64,000 nt of DNA, taken from NCBI GenBank assembly GCA_019828545.1, contig JACVRA010000022.1, forward strand, positions 310,001 through 374,000, given 5' to 3'. The stretch's first letter is position 1, and each line of letters starts with the position of its first letter. The notes under the pieces were generated by a model. That model made no database searches and was not told the DNA's origin. It saw nothing but the letters and a program-made list of their open reading frames with translations. The translations under genes and the position numbers were made by a program. Origin of the DNA: Paracamarosporium sp. OC-R06-R3 (Eukaryota; Ascomycota; Dothideomycetes; Pleosporales; Didymosphaeriaceae). Below are positions 10,301-21,896 of the stretch, one piece after another.

Positions 10301-11887
10301 ATGGACTCGACCGAGCAAGAGCTAGAGCATTTCCGCCAGCAATGGAGAGAAGAGGTATCCGCAAAGACAAAGGGCAAGCAGCCGGCCGCTGCAAAGATCA
10401 CACATGCATCGTCGAGCAGAGTACCCAGGAGTAGCGGCCCCGACGTGCCATCCCATGCTCGCCACCAGAGCGACGACCTAGACGAGGTAGCACCTCACGT
10501 GCACCACGACTTAGGCGAGGCCCGGCATGGGAGGCGTTTGGATGAAATCGAAGCCCCTACTGCTTCGCAGAGCGCAGAACCACAATCTGCGCTGGAGCAC
10601 TATGAGAAAGCAGTGGAGAAGGAGACCCAAGGCAGCTTGGGAGATAGCCTGAACCTGTACCGGAAGGCTTTCAAGGTACGACTTCCAGCTTAGAATTATA
10701 TGGACATCACTCACTCATCCTTCCAGCTCGACGAAAGCGTCCATGAGAAGTACAAGGCGAAGCACTTCCCACCCTCATACTTCAAGTCCAGACCTCCCCA
10801 ACCAAAGCCTCAAGACCCCAATCCCTCCAACGCCTCAGCCACAGTCCCTAACACCGCCCACCACTCCCTATATGGACTCCCACCCACCCTTCAATCCATG
10901 ATCGAGGACTTCTCCTCACTATCCATCCTAGGAGAAGAGCCACCAACCGAGCTCTCCCCGCCGCCACCATGTCCCATCGCCACTGTCCCGGAGGAAATCC
11001 TCGTTGAGGTTCTGGAGCATGTTGCCGTTCAAGATGTAGCATCCTTTGTCCGATTAAGCCAAGTATGCAAGCGTCTGGCATATCTTGTAACGACAGAAGA
11101 GCGAGTCTGGAAACGTATCGCTCTGGGTCATGAATACGGGTTCGCAGCCATGCACTACACTTGGTCTTGCCAGGTCGACGGCAAACCGCTTGGCGACGAC
11201 GGCGAAGGCGGCTACATCCTTGGTCCAGGTTTTGAGGATCCCGTCGTACCCACTCCCTCCCCTCATGATATAACCTCCCTTCTAGTGCCATCCGTCTACC
11301 CAACCTACCGCACCCTCTTCCGCCGCCGACCAAGGATCAGGTTTAACGGGTGCTACATCTCTACGGTAAACTACACTCGTCCTGGTGCCTCATCTCCCAC
11401 AAGTGTGACCTGGAACTCTCCCATTCACATCGTGACGTACTACCGCTACCTCCGCTTCCTACGCGACGGGACGTGCATCTCCCTCTTGACAACATCCGAA
11501 CCCGCAGACGTAGTCCCCTACCTCTACATCGAGCACATGCACAAAAACCACCACAGCCTCCCGTCCGCCCCAATGAAAGATGCGCTACTTGGCCGGTGGA
11601 GGCTAACAGGACCAGAAATTCCCGACTCTGATGGCGGTGAAAAGGAGGGCACGCTGGAGATCGAAACGGCAGGCGCAACGCCCAAGTACATGTACAAGAT
11701 GTACTTAGGTGTCGGCAGTGCAAGGCGTGCGGCCAAAAACAACAAGCTTGTTTGGCATGGCTATTGGAGTTACAACCGGTTGACGGATGACTGGGGGGAG
11801 TTCGGGCTGAAGAATGATCGCCCGTTCTACTGGAGCAGGGTGAAGAGTTACGGAATGAGTTGGGACGAGAGCGGGATGAAGATTTAA
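10301..11887 (+). CDS. F-box protein of the FBXO9 / Pof7 / Hrt3 type
   Basis: Exons 10301-10675 and 10727-11887 give 511 residues; the 51-bp intron (GTACGA...TTCCAG) is phase 0. Residues 1-85 are charged. Residues about 88-135 form a MIT/TPR-like helical segment (ALEHYEKAVEKETQGSLGDS, LNLYRKAFK, then LDESVHEKYK across the splice). The F-box is at about 205-255 (VPEEILVEVLEHVAVQDVAS, FVRLSQVCKRLAYLV). The C-terminal half (RPRIRFNGCYISTVNYTRPG, VTYYRYLRFLRDGTCISLLT) matches the conserved domain of FBXO9-like proteins. These are substrate receptors of SCF ubiquitin ligases; FBXO9 acts on the Tel2-Tti1 checkpoint complex, though the fungal substrate is not known from sequence. Confidence 0.85.
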
Positions 11888-12057
11888 GGTCTAGGGCTTC
11901 GTGGCCTCCCATCTTAATGAACATGGATGATTGTGCACGATTACGATTGCTACATGCGTGATTCACTGTTTTCATTATCGTACCTGGCAGTCATTTTTGA
12001 CCGCGCACAGCTACATTTATGGTATCCCTACACCTGCTCCACTTCGCCAGCGCCTTT

Positions 12058-13837
12058 CTACCTTCTAGGCATACCTCTCCCGCGGCCGCGCATACCGAGC
12101 GCCCTTTGCGCCGCTCCCGGTGGCAGAGGCTTGTTTGGAGCTTGCGGCTGTTGCGATTCTTGGTTCCCTGTACATTTGTTAGTCTTTGAAGCTTGTAGTA
12201 GTGTTGCGAATGCTTACTGATGGTCTCATCCACGCTCAGGATGAGGCACGCTGCTTCGGTAGCAGCCTGTAGAGCGTTGATCTTGACGAGGCTAGGTTCC
12301 CAGACAAACTTCTCCATGTTGTTCGCAATGCCTTCGTCCACAAAGTCGACGCCCGCCCAGATGTTCCCCTTCTTATGCTCGACTCGCAGGCGATTGAGGA
12401 TATCTGTCGCATCGATGCCAGCGTTATCACACAGTTGTCTTGGGATGACTTCTAGAGCTTTTGCAAAAGCCTTAATGATAGGTTGTTGCTTGTTTCGCAC
12501 GTCTTTGTCGGCAAATGCGTGTAGGTAGGCAGAAACCTCCATCTCACAAGCTCCTCCTCCTGCCACAATGTTCCTGTTCTGAATTGCGCGTTTGACAATC
12601 ATGATTGCATCATGCAAGCTTCGCTCGACTTCAGCAATGAACTGCTCAGCGCCACCACGAAGGACGAGCGTGCAGGTTTTAGCTTCGGGGCAGCCCTCGA
12701 AGAAGTTGAATCGCTCGCCGCCAATTTGTCGCTCCTCGAACTTCTCGCAGGTACCAAGATGCTTGGGCTGAATGTCGGAGCAAGTAGACTGGATGCTTGC
12801 ACCTGTTGCCCGACATACTCGGTCGAGGTCGTCTGATGCTACTCGTCCTGCACAGAAAACGTCTCGGTCGGCGAAATACTGTGTCGCCAAATCTCCGATG
12901 GGAAGTTTGCTAAGAACCACCTTGGCGCCTGTCTTGTACAGCGCCTCCATCTTGTTAAAGATGATCTGCCATTCTGCATCCACAATAGCCTGGTATTCTG
13001 ACACCTGCTCCACGCGAACTTCTGCGTTGTCCTTCTCGCTCTTGAGCTCCAACTCGACGTTCAAACACACAATCTTTGGATTTGTGAAAGCCTTTGGCTG
13101 TTGCTCGAAACCGGCGTATGAGAAGGTCTTCTTGAATGCCACACCATTTACAAAAAGCGAGTCCTGTAGCGCACCACCCGTAATTTTCTTGATACCAATC
13201 AATCGTTCGTTGAGGTCGTCTTGGTCAAGGGAGAGAACAGCGTCCACGACCATCTTGGTGAAGAAGGTGGAATTGCGGTGTATCAGCTTGCTGCTCATGG
13301 CTGTGGCAGCGAGCTTCTGCAGCGTCTCCCGCTGGTTGCCCTCGGCGGTATCGACTGCGATCTCCATGACCTTGTTGACTGCGATATTCGAGGCTCTCCG
13401 CAAGCCCTTGATGATGGTCTGGCTGCTCACACCCTGCTCCACATAATCCTTGATCTCCTTCAAGATCTCACCTGCGAGGACCACGACTGAGGTAGTGCCG
13501 TCGCCCACCTCAGCGTCCTGTGAGCGCGCAATGTCGGTAAGGATGCGGGCCGCGGGGTGCACAATGTCGAGGAGCTTCATCACGGTCGCACCGTCGTTCG
13601 TGATCGTCTGGCGGCCGTTCTCGTCGACCATCAACAAGTCGCCGCCGTAGGGGCCTAGGGTGCCCTTTATGGTCGACTGTACCGCGAGACATGCGTTGAT
13701 GTTGGACACTATCTGCCCCCGTCCCTGGGACTGGTCGGTGCCTGGCAAGCTCAGCTCACTGCGTAAAGGATAACAGAGCTCTGCAACCCACCTTCTCTCA
13801 ACACCACAATGGTGGGCGTCTGCCCGCCGAACGACAT
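12058..13837 (-). CDS. CCT7: Chaperonin CCT/TRiC subunit eta (CCT7)
   Basis: Three exons, complement(join(12058..12167,12218..13741,13792..13837)), 559 residues, the usual length for the family. The first exon codes [15 protein letters not shown]; the last codes an Arg/Gly tail ending [10 protein letters not shown]. Both introns are 50 bp and keep the frame. Group II chaperonin signatures are present: ANDG-type segment [21 protein letters not shown]-site [13 protein letters not shown] (about 95-107), and GGG-type [14 protein letters not shown]. Substrate-contact and hinge segments ([20 protein letters not shown]) identify the eta subunit. The CCT ring folds actin, tubulin and other cytosolic proteins. 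Convergent with the upstream F-box gene (170 bp between stops). Confidence 0.95.
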
Positions 13838-14335
13838 GTTGACTGCGGGGTATTGATGCAAAGAATTACTCCAGAAACAAACGGCAGGACCAAGAGGAGA
13901 GGTAGAAGCCCGGATTCGGCAGCGGAGTGTTTGCGTGGCGGTCGATGCGTCCCCCGCAGGCCACCACCAGACGCGCTGCGAAAAAGTGCTGGAGCGCGGG
14001 CCGCCGTCGGTCCGTGTGTTTCTCCGAGCATGGGTGCGCTACAACCTGCCGTCGCCCTTCTTCTATACGTGAGCCACTCGCCCGCCCGCCCGTGATTCTT
14101 TGTCTGCCTTTTGCATCCTCACTCTCCTTGATGCTCCTACGCGTATCTAGCTACCCACCCGCGAGCTTCTTTGAAGCTCTATCTAGAGGCATCGCAGACG
14201 TGCCCACCCGTCTGTCTCGTGACCATCTCTAGCGCACTTGCTTCTCTGGCCTCTCGTACCATCTTGCTGTCGTCGTTCTGTCATATCTTGCTGTAGCTTC
14301 GCCCTCGCCTTCTAAACTTTCCGGACCACCTCAGC
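13838..14335. promoter_or_regulatory. Divergent promoter between CCT7 and F-box-like gene
   Basis: A 498-bp gap between divergent start codons; pyrimidine-rich toward 14336 on the + strand (for example TCTCTAGCGCACTTGCTTCTC). No TATA box is evident. Confidence 0.45.
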
Positions 14336-14969
14336 ATGCCAGCTAAGACATTCTCCAAAAAGGTGAGCACACTGCTACTCATCGAAAACACCTCAGGATT
14401 GCCAGCTTACACCCACACTGGCCAAACCAGCACTCAACGACATCTATCTGTCCAGGTTAGGTGGCTCCAAGGAATCAGTTGCGAAACAAGCTTCCATCCC
14501 TGAAACAATAACAGCTCTGGACAACTATCCGCCTCTACTGCGCATTCCCTCAGAGATTCGGAGAGAGATATTTCGCTATGTGCTCCCTTCCTCAACTCAA
14601 AGATTCACCCTTTACACCGATTGCGATTCAACCGCCATCAGCAAGAAATGGAATCGCAAATGCAGGCCACACCCTGACAAGCTCACGCTCGACATCCTCA
14701 GGACAAACCGCCTCATTTACCATGAATGTCTATCCATATTGTACTCTGAAAACCTGTTCCATTTTTACGCCTTCAACTATTTACCTGTCCTCGACTTCAT
14801 ACGACATTTGAGTCCCGAAGCCAAGAGTCTAGTCAGAAAGGTCCGTCTTACGCCTCTCACAGAAAATGGAGACGAAGAGCCGGCGAATCATAACGCCTTT
14901 TGCACCGTCGTTCACGACTGCCTACCAGGCCTGAGCGAGCTACAAGCCGACCCTCTGGTATTTTTCTGA
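14336..14969 (+). CDS. Fungal F-box-like / '2EXR-type' domain protein, possibly shortened
   Basis: Exon 1 is 14336-14362 (MPAKTFSKK), then a 43-bp intron (GTGAGC...GCCAG), then 14406-14969; 196 residues. The core LLRIPSEIRREIFRYVLPS with following LDILRTNRLIYHECLSILYS and FYAFNYLPVLDFI is the common Pezizomycotina domain (P.EIR..I...L, then a CR.IY.E...LY motif) found in large families of small proteins of unknown role. Homologues usually continue beyond the point where this one stops (DPLVFF*). The stop sits inside GTATTTTTCTGA, which could alternatively be a 5' splice site, so the 3' end is uncertain. Confidence 0.6.
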
Positions 14970-15545
14970 ACTCACAATTGGGGCCGCCAAGGAAGACGTG
15001 CCGCGGAGCTGGGGCCATCAGGCCTGCCACCGTCGCTTAGTCGGCCGGCCTGCATAGTCAGCAATCACAGCTCGGGGCTTTAGAACGACGGGGGACCACT
15101 TATATCCGTGAGGCTTCTTGATCATCAGAACTTTTGAGATGGGAAGAGCACGGATGTGGAACTTTAGAGACACTCACCTATGCATTTAGCCCGAGATGGG
15201 TGACAGGGCGAGCCTTGTCCGTGATCGGCAATACACCAATATTGTCCGGACATGCTATCTACTTAATATATTAACGAGAATGTTCACGCCATCCTTTCTC
15301 GGGCCACGGTCGGGATATCGTTGGCGATGCTAGCGAAGAACCACCAAGTACAGACCTTCTAGAAGCGGGCCGTATGCTAGGATCATATGCATGTACCGAC
15401 ACGCTAGATCTTCATGCATGAGCCTCACAGGACGAAACACCCCTAACATCTGCCCTCGCGATTATCCATTGCATATATACCTCATGTATCCCCATGCAGT
15501 CAGCGCGCATTGTTCTCTGAAACTCCACGCCTACGTACCCTGCTG
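14970..15545. other. Intergenic between convergent genes, 576 bp
   Basis: The first 100 bases are GC-rich and could contain a missed last exon of the F-box-like gene; I could not find a convincing continuation. The rest is AT-richer with no gene. Confidence 0.35.
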
Positions 15546-17418
15546 TTAGCTCCCGCTGTTGTCCGTACAAGACCAGGAGTGGCTCCCACTCTCGTTATGA
15601 ATAGCCTTGCCAGACGCATACAGGCCAATCCCGCATATCGCCGCACCCAACCCGAAAATGAAGAGATTCAGAACTGTCAAAGCTATCTTTTTCCAGTTCT
15701 TCGTATAATTATTCCAGTTGAGGAAAAGCCAAAACACGCCGCTCATGCCGTACGTGAACCTGCATAAGCAAGTCAGCTCAAGCATCATCCAATGTCAATC
15801 CGGGTTCCGGCATTTTAGTCTTGCATACACCAAATTCTGCTGCAGCTTGAGAATGGACATGAATTGTAAGCTTACCATGATGCGAACAAAGCAGATATGA
15901 GTGAGAGCAGGTTGTTGAAGTTGGGTATGGATTCAGCAATGATCCATGCAATAAGCCAAAAGGTGAACGTTATAGCAGACCAGGAGCCGATCGAAAGCAC
16001 TGTGCGTCGGCTCATGTGCTTCGTGCCACGAAAAATACGTACGTAAACGTACTTGGCCGCTACGTGGCCATAGATGACGCCCGCTAGTAGGATCTGTTTC
16101 AACGATTAGCCGAGCGTTGCAGACCAGACAAAAAAGACATAGTTACAGTTGGAAGGGCGATTCCGTACGCAACCTTCATGACGACATTGCTTGCGCTGCC
16201 CAGTGCTGGACTCTTGACCTCCTGTCCAGTGTATCGATACACAACGATGGCAACCACAAGATACATTGTGATGTCGGTAGCCTGCAATAGGAAGAGTGCC
16301 TTAGGAAACTCTCGTGGGTCTCGGAATTCGCTAATGAAAGAGAAAAACGCGACATGTCCAGCGTAGGCAAATATAATATTAGTCACCGAGAGGAAAGCCG
16401 CAGAAAAACTAATGGATGTCGTTGCCTCGAGATGCAGGTTAGGCTGAGGGTCAATGCCTACGGCGATCATGGTCACGAAGACAGCACCGCAGATAGACAC
16501 AAAAGCTATCTATTGTAAGTACCTCTCAGCACACTCCTTGGGTATGACATGGAGATGCTTACATCCAATGCTCAGGTATGACACCTTCTTGAGCGTTCTC
16601 GGCAGAGTGAAGATCCAGAGTACGATAAAGCCCACAACGCCCCAAACAATTGTGCATGTGGCATGTCTAGTTATAGCATTCATCGCTATCGTGAAAGTGA
16701 GGATATGGCTACCCATAACGAAAATGAGGAAGATCGTTTGCGCGGCTCCGCCAATTTCTCGGCCAATCGGTCCCAGAAGCACCTCGCCCGCATCGGCCAG
16801 GTTATGGACCTTTGCAGTCGCTCAGTCAGTACATGGGGCTTACTAGAATGTTAATTAACTCACGTGTGGATACGCAGCTTTGAACTGGCCCAACACATAC
16901 CCCGTATACGTTGCCAAAGCCCCCAATCCAAGGATCAAGATAATCGCAGGCACCATTCCTATGCGCGCCAGCACGGAAGGTAGCGAGAGGATTCCTAGGG
17001 AGATGGTCTCAGCAATCATGACTAGGCTGTGTTAGTAGTCTTTGGCGCTTGGTCACCAAGTCAGTTTACTAGGTCTTACTGAGGGCTGCTTGCCTTCTCT
17101 AGTCAGCAACGCTATCTTGACTTCACATAAGTTGGACTTGGTTTTGACGTACCACCATCGCAAGGTCCTGTATTTGACTTCTGCGTGTTCCTCATCACCA
17201 AAAGGGTCTTCTTTTGTAGAGGCAAACGATCTTCGCCTGTGGCCGCGGTTCGAGAACGACGGAGATCGATCTGTTTTTTCTGGGTCTCTGTGATTGCCGT
17301 GGTGTGCATCGCTTTCCATGGACCCTTTGTATGAACTCGGCTCATACGGTGCAAGGTCTGGAGCAGTGGGTGTCATGCCGCGCCGTACCGGCGAACTGTT
17401 GCGGAGAGTCTGTCGCAT
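15546..17418 (-). CDS. Amino acid transporter, mtr/AVT type (AAAP family)
   Basis: Seven exons, complement(join(15546..15759,15876..16093,16147..16505,16563..16809,16864..17021,17080..17093,17153..17418)), 491 residues. The second exon is only 14 nt and restores WWQAALIMIAETISLGI; its flanking introns have GTACGT...AAG and GTAAG...TACTAAC...CTAG. A hydrophilic N-terminus (about 85 residues) precedes about 11 membrane helices, starting LIMIAETISLGILSLPSVLA and including LLGPIGREIGGAAQTIFLIF and IIFAYAGHVAFFSFISEFRD. This pattern fits the neutral amino acid permease Mtr of Neurospora and the broader AAAP/Aa_trans family (proton-coupled amino acid import). All seven exons join in frame with no internal stop. 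Substrate cannot be read from the sequence. Confidence 0.85.
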
Positions 17419-18179
17419 TGCTGCAAAGACAATTAAGGTCTACCTAGGTACAGAAACTATACATCGAAACACAGATAGTGCGGTGTAAAAGGAAAAGACC
17501 GTAATTCCTTGAGGAGAGCATATGCACTGTCCGCATGAAGACGTCATCGTATGCATCGCGTTTCCCCGCAGATTTTTTGACGCCAGACAACGTACACTCC
17601 GAAATTACTGCGACTATACGTAATGAGACGCTGGTATGAGCTAACACGTGGCTAATAACCACCCCATTGCACCCTCCGGGCCTAATCCCACTTGGTATCT
17701 AGCAAAGCTTTGTGGACTTGCGAACCAAGACTCTCGTGCAAAGCTAAGACCGTACCCCAATTGAGCCATCCGGGCATTGCGGATAGAATCGATCCTTGAA
17801 TTGACGCATTGATCCCGCACGCGACGGCGATCGAGTAGTTGTGCTGATTACGTCACATTAGTAGAGACGACTATGTAGTCGACAGCGATTACCATTTTGC
17901 AGCAGCGGTGAAAGTAATACAAACATTATTTCAAACTTCTAAATCAGCCAAGGAAACTTGCAATGGCCAGCCCTATTTAACTATTCCCTGTGGAAAGAGC
18001 GTGTAGTGGTGCCAAAGACAACTCAGGATCAAATTGTTGCACACATTCAGACAGATTAAATAAGAGGAGGGCTCTCGCCTATTAATGTATTAGGTATCGG
18101 TTTCTGGTCAATGGAACGATAACGCTATTCGATAAGAGGAAACGGGGCCTCACAGACTAGGCCGGTTCAGATGCGACTC
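17419..18179. other. Intergenic, 761 bp
   Basis: Upstream of the amino acid permease and downstream of the Zn2Cys6 gene. AT-rich; no supported gene. Confidence 0.35.
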
Positions 18180-18675
18180 TCATCCCATCTGGCTGAGGAT
18201 AGCTTCTGGACCAAGCCCTCTTCTGATGCGTCGAAGCACTTCGAACGATTCCTGCTCAGGCATGACCTTCAGCAGTTCGAAAAGCTCCACGTGAGCAGAC
18301 ATCTGATGCTCTAGTTCTTCGTATTTCCGCTACATGTATATTAGATAAGAATATACTGAAGATTTTCAAGGAGAAGCTAACTTTCAAAGACACGATCCGA
18401 TTATTCGAGTAGTTACACGCGGATTGGTGGCCAACGCATTCACCACATTTTGGTCGCTCACCATCGCACTGAGTAAACGTGAGTACAGTGATTGTTAGAC
18501 TAAGCCAAAGAAAAGAGATGGATACCTTTGTTTTACGTATACGACAAGTCTCGCAGGCAATGGAAATTCGTTTTCTTTCCGGGTGAACTTGTTCCGGTTT
18601 CTCTGGAAGTTCCTTTCGAATACCCGAGACCTTGGGTAATAATAGTGGAAGACGGCGCTTTGAATGCATTTGCAT
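18180..18675 (-). CDS. Very small Zn2Cys6 transcription-factor-like protein
   Basis: Three exons, complement(join(18180..18329,18382..18468,18526..18675)), 128 residues. Introns are 57 and 52 bp, both phase 0, with GTATCC...CTCAG and GTTAGC...TGTAG borders. The cysteines at 41, 44, 51, 58, 61 and 68 have the spacing C-X2-C-X6-C-X6-C-X2-C-X6-C of a fungal binuclear zinc cluster; the segment ERKRIS just before and RIRKTK between cysteines 2 and 3 are basic. The C-terminal exon (EELEHQMSAHVELFELLKVM, PEQESFEVLRRIRRGLGPEA) resembles the post-cluster segment seen in many Zn2Cys6 proteins, where it is followed by a long regulatory region that is absent here. It lies between two transporter genes, so a local regulatory role is possible but inferred. 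Confidence 0.7.
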
Positions 18676-19152
18676 ACCTCAGCGTAGGCTGATCAAACGA
18701 GGCGGTCACGTTGTTAAGACCTAAGACTACGAGGCGGGGCTCTAGGGCTCTATGAGGGGAAGGACTTCTCAACTCGACACATATAGCACGAAATATAATC
18801 ACGTGATGCATCATGATTTATTCCCATATGCCAAGAAGGTTGATTACAGGATCTTACGGTACAACACTGCTGACAGTATGTATTACAGTAAGATATTAAA
18901 GGAAAGGGAGCGATCAGGAATAACTCTCCTTGCTGCGCTCAGACTAGTTATTGCTATTTGAGACCGTTGCTCTTCTCTAACATCGTAACAAACGCACTCT
19001 ACAATACCATACATCGTTAAAACCCGTTTTCAAAGCCGCCCACGGGATACCTATATATTTCTTCAAACTTAGCAGATCCGTACGAACGATTGTATATTAC
19101 ACAGCAAAGGTATTGTGAGTGACTGATTAATCGGTCTGCGAGGTCCAGACCG

Positions 19153-20002
19153 ATGAGCGCAATGCAAGTCTTGGCGCGCTATAGCAACCTGCAATTGGGC
19201 GACCGGGTGCGTCTCCGAGGGCTAATCAAAGTAAGGCACATTTTTATTACTGCTGAACGCCTGCTTTATCTTCTAGCTGTCACCGTTCGCTACTTAGCGT
19301 ATTCGTAAAGTTGAAGTGATAGTTCTGTCCTTACGATTTGCTCTTGCTACCGGTCTGCATCCCTGGAAAATATTCGCTTACCACTAAGTCAAATTAAGCT
19401 ATGTGCGAACTCAAGAAAATTTACAACAATAGTTGACATGCAGTCATACCGGCCGTGCATGATACCCAATGACCAACACACAGTCTCTCTGTCCGCAATA
19501 CTGCCCAGAAGAAGACCTTATACGGAAAATTCTTCCATTCAAACAAGCATTCGATTTATCAGGATAGAAAAGATAACGTGTTTTCAACGAGCGCTCCTTC
19601 TAGCGGTATCAACACAGATACTATCGCGCAAATTCCATATCGATTCAGCCAATCTCGCATGGCCTACTCTGACGTTATCCGACGGCTCCGACCGATGAGT
19701 GTCAGCAATGTTGTCGCCCGGTGTGCGTATGAATTAGTATTTGGCATTATCAACAGCGGTGCATCGCGGCCTTGAGTACGTGTAAATACTTACTTCTTGC
19801 TCAACATTTGTAGTGGGAAGTGTTGAAAAGACGAATGAGTATGAAGGTTACTAAGTTGTTTGATGTTGCAAGAAAGGTCTACGAGAAAGGCGCTAGCTAT
19901 CAAAGAGAAGATGCATCGTATCCGGTTACACTTCACCAGATGCTTGAAATCAAACGACACACTACCACACCCCCAAAGGGTAAAACTGGGTTCTTTGGAT
20001 GA
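19153..20002 (+). pseudogene. Candidate decayed multi-exon gene, family unknown
   Basis: Four coding-like pieces lie in one direction. 19153-19230 codes MSAMQVLARYSNLQLGDRVR and six more residues, and ends at a GTAAGG donor. From the acceptor TTCTAG at 19276 the phase-0 frame continues LSPFAT, then TAG (19295-19297), then RIRKVEVIVLS. 19578-19740 reads through NTDTIAQIPYRFSQSRMAYS. After an acceptor-like TTGTAG (19813) the last piece reads KVTKLFDVARKVYEKGASYQ and ends GKTGFFG at TGA 20000-20002. The in-frame TAG prevents a normal product. I do not recognise the family, and the pieces may not belong to one gene. Confidence 0.25.
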
Positions 20003-20617
20003 GGTAGGCTGCCAAGAAGTCTAAGTTTACTTTGCGGGCCGGGTGTTATTCATGCTGCTCACCAAATCTGATAGACAATTTATTACTTCATACTAGTATC
20101 ATCCTTCGCTATTATTAGGACTCGTTATACAAATCAACGATCCTGATAGCGCGTAATTGAGACAACACGGGAAACTCGTTAAATGGGGATTTTCCAAAGT
20201 TAGATGTGTTAGTGACGCAACTGAAGGCTAAATAAGTCCCACTCAATACAGTAAGGTCGACTCGGTCCTCAATCCAAGCTACTGCGGATCGGCCCGCAAA
20301 AATAGGTTGAAGATACGGCTTGCGAATACGATAATGCATTTGTCTCAAAAGGAAACTTCTGTCTTTCAAGGAGATTTTCGTTTTTTTCTAGATTTCACGT
20401 CATACTTTTATCATGATTAAGACTCGGCCAGGATTTTGAAAAGTCCGACGACTGGTGGACCTGCTCGATGAACGGCAGTGTTTCTTTGGTGTTTGTGAAA
20501 ACTCGTCAAGCTCTCGATGGCGATTAGAACATTGAGTGACGTTGTCCGCTAGCCTCAATCGGCTAGGGCAGGATCCAAATCGAACCACAGTCTTTTGACA
20601 ATATTGTCTGATATTCC

Positions 20618-20627
20618 ATATAAGCAG
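20618..20627 (+). promoter_or_regulatory. TATA-like box of the dicarboxylate transporter gene
   Basis: CATATAAGCA lies about 95 bp upstream of the ATG at 20721, a plausible TATA position for a regulated fungal gene. Confidence 0.4.
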
Positions 20628-20720
20628 ACTTCTCCCACATCACTTGTAGGTGCACACTACTTTTGTATCAATTTTTTACGACCGTAGCCCTCATCCATCA
20701 TCGAAGAGACGTGGTGTAGG

Positions 20721-21896
20721 ATGTTGGGGAAGAAGGAGCTAGGAGACGAAAAATCACTGGTCAGCTACACCGGACATGCCTCCGTTCGCGAGCGCATTGA
20801 ACATTTCACGTGGACATGGTTTACCGTGACTATGTCGACTGGTGGAATATCGAATTTACTTAGCGAACAACCGCACCAATTCACCGGCCTCACGACGATT
20901 GGCAAGATTATCTTCGTTATCTTCATCGTTGTGCTCGTGTTCAACTTCACGATGATAACGCTACGATTCGTCTTGAAACCTGGAGCACTGAAAAGTTCTC
21001 TTGCACATCCGACTGAAAGCCTATTCTTTCCATGTATGTGGCTATCGCTTGCTGTTCTTCTCATGAACATACAGGCATACGGCGTCCCAGCCACCGGCCC
21101 ATGGCTGATAACGACATTGAGAGTGCTTTTCTGGATATACGTTGCTTGTACCTTGGTTGTGGCTATCGGACATTATCATGTTCTTTTTTCGGCAGGCAAG
21201 CATATGTCGATCCATTCCATGACCCCATCTTGGATTCTTCCTGTTTTCCCAGTCATGCTTTCGGGAAGCGTCGCAAGCAGTATCAGTTCCGGACAACCAC
21301 CCGAGGAAAGATTGGCAATCATGGTTGCTGGACTTTCTTGCCAAGGCCTTGGATTTCTTATCTCACTCATCATGATGGCACTGTACCTGGGCCGGCTGAT
21401 GGCTGATGGACTGCCGGCTCCGAGGCTGCGACCTGGAATGTTCATGGCCGTCGGACCACCATCTTTCACGGCCCTGGCTCTGATTGGTATGTCCAATAAC
21501 ATTCCGCAAGGGTACGCTTACTTCGCACAACACCCGATTGCTATGGACGTGCTGCAGATCTTAGCGCTGGTCCTATCTATTGTTTTGTGGCTCTTTGCTT
21601 TCTTCTTTTTCGGTATAGCCGTAGTGGCATGCCTCGAAGGACTGGAAGAGTTATATTGGAGCCTGATCTGCTGGGCTTTCGTATTTCCAAACGTAGGCTT
21701 TACGATTGCAACGATCAATATAGGGAATCAGCTCAACAGCGAAGGCATTAAATGGGCTGGGAGCGTCATGACAGTACTCCTAGTATCACTATGGCTATTC
21801 AATCTGGGCATGCAAATTCGGGCAGTCTGGCTGAAGAACATGCTTTGGCCCGGAAAGGACGAAGATCGCGATGAGTTAAGACATAAGAAGGCTTAA
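20721..21896 (+). CDS. TDT-family transporter, malate/C4-dicarboxylate (Mae1-like) type
   Basis: A single exon of 391 residues from ATG 20721. About ten hydrophobic segments follow a 30-residue hydrophilic N-terminus. The opening ERIEHFTWTWFTVTMSTGGI is the typical start of TDT/SLAC1 proteins, in which the first helix begins F.W.WF...M.TGG. Further family marks are FFPCMWLSLAVLLMN, the loop after helix 5, and the GPPSFTALALIGMSNNIP segment. The family includes S. pombe Mae1 (malate uptake), yeast Ssu1 (sulfite efflux) and bacterial TehA. The GPP..FTA..L.G element favours the malate/dicarboxylate branch, but the substrate is inferred. No introns. Confidence 0.85.
   Translation: MLGKKELGDEKSLVSYTGHASVRERIEHFTWTWFTVTMSTGGISNLLSEQPHQFTGLTTIGKIIFVIFIVVLVFNFTMITLRFVLKPGALKSSLAHPTESLFFPCMWLSLAVLLMNIQAYGVPATGPWLITTLRVLFWIYVACTLVVAIGHYHVLFSAGKHMSIHSMTPSWILPVFPVMLSGSVASSISSGQPPEERLAIMVAGLSCQGLGFLISLIMMALYLGRLMADGLPAPRLRPGMFMAVGPPSFTALALIGMSNNIPQGYAYFAQHPIAMDVLQILALVLSIVLWLFAFFFFGIAVVACLEGLEELYWSLICWAFVFPNVGFTIATINIGNQLNSEGIKWAGSVMTVLLVSLWLFNLGMQIRAVWLKNMLWPGKDEDRDELRHKKA

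Larger units (their letters stand above)
18676..20720. other. Gene-poor 2-kb stretch with relic exons
   Basis: AT-rich. Contains the candidate relic gene described at 19153-20002 and, near its right end, the promoter of the dicarboxylate transporter. Nothing else is supported. Confidence 0.4.
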
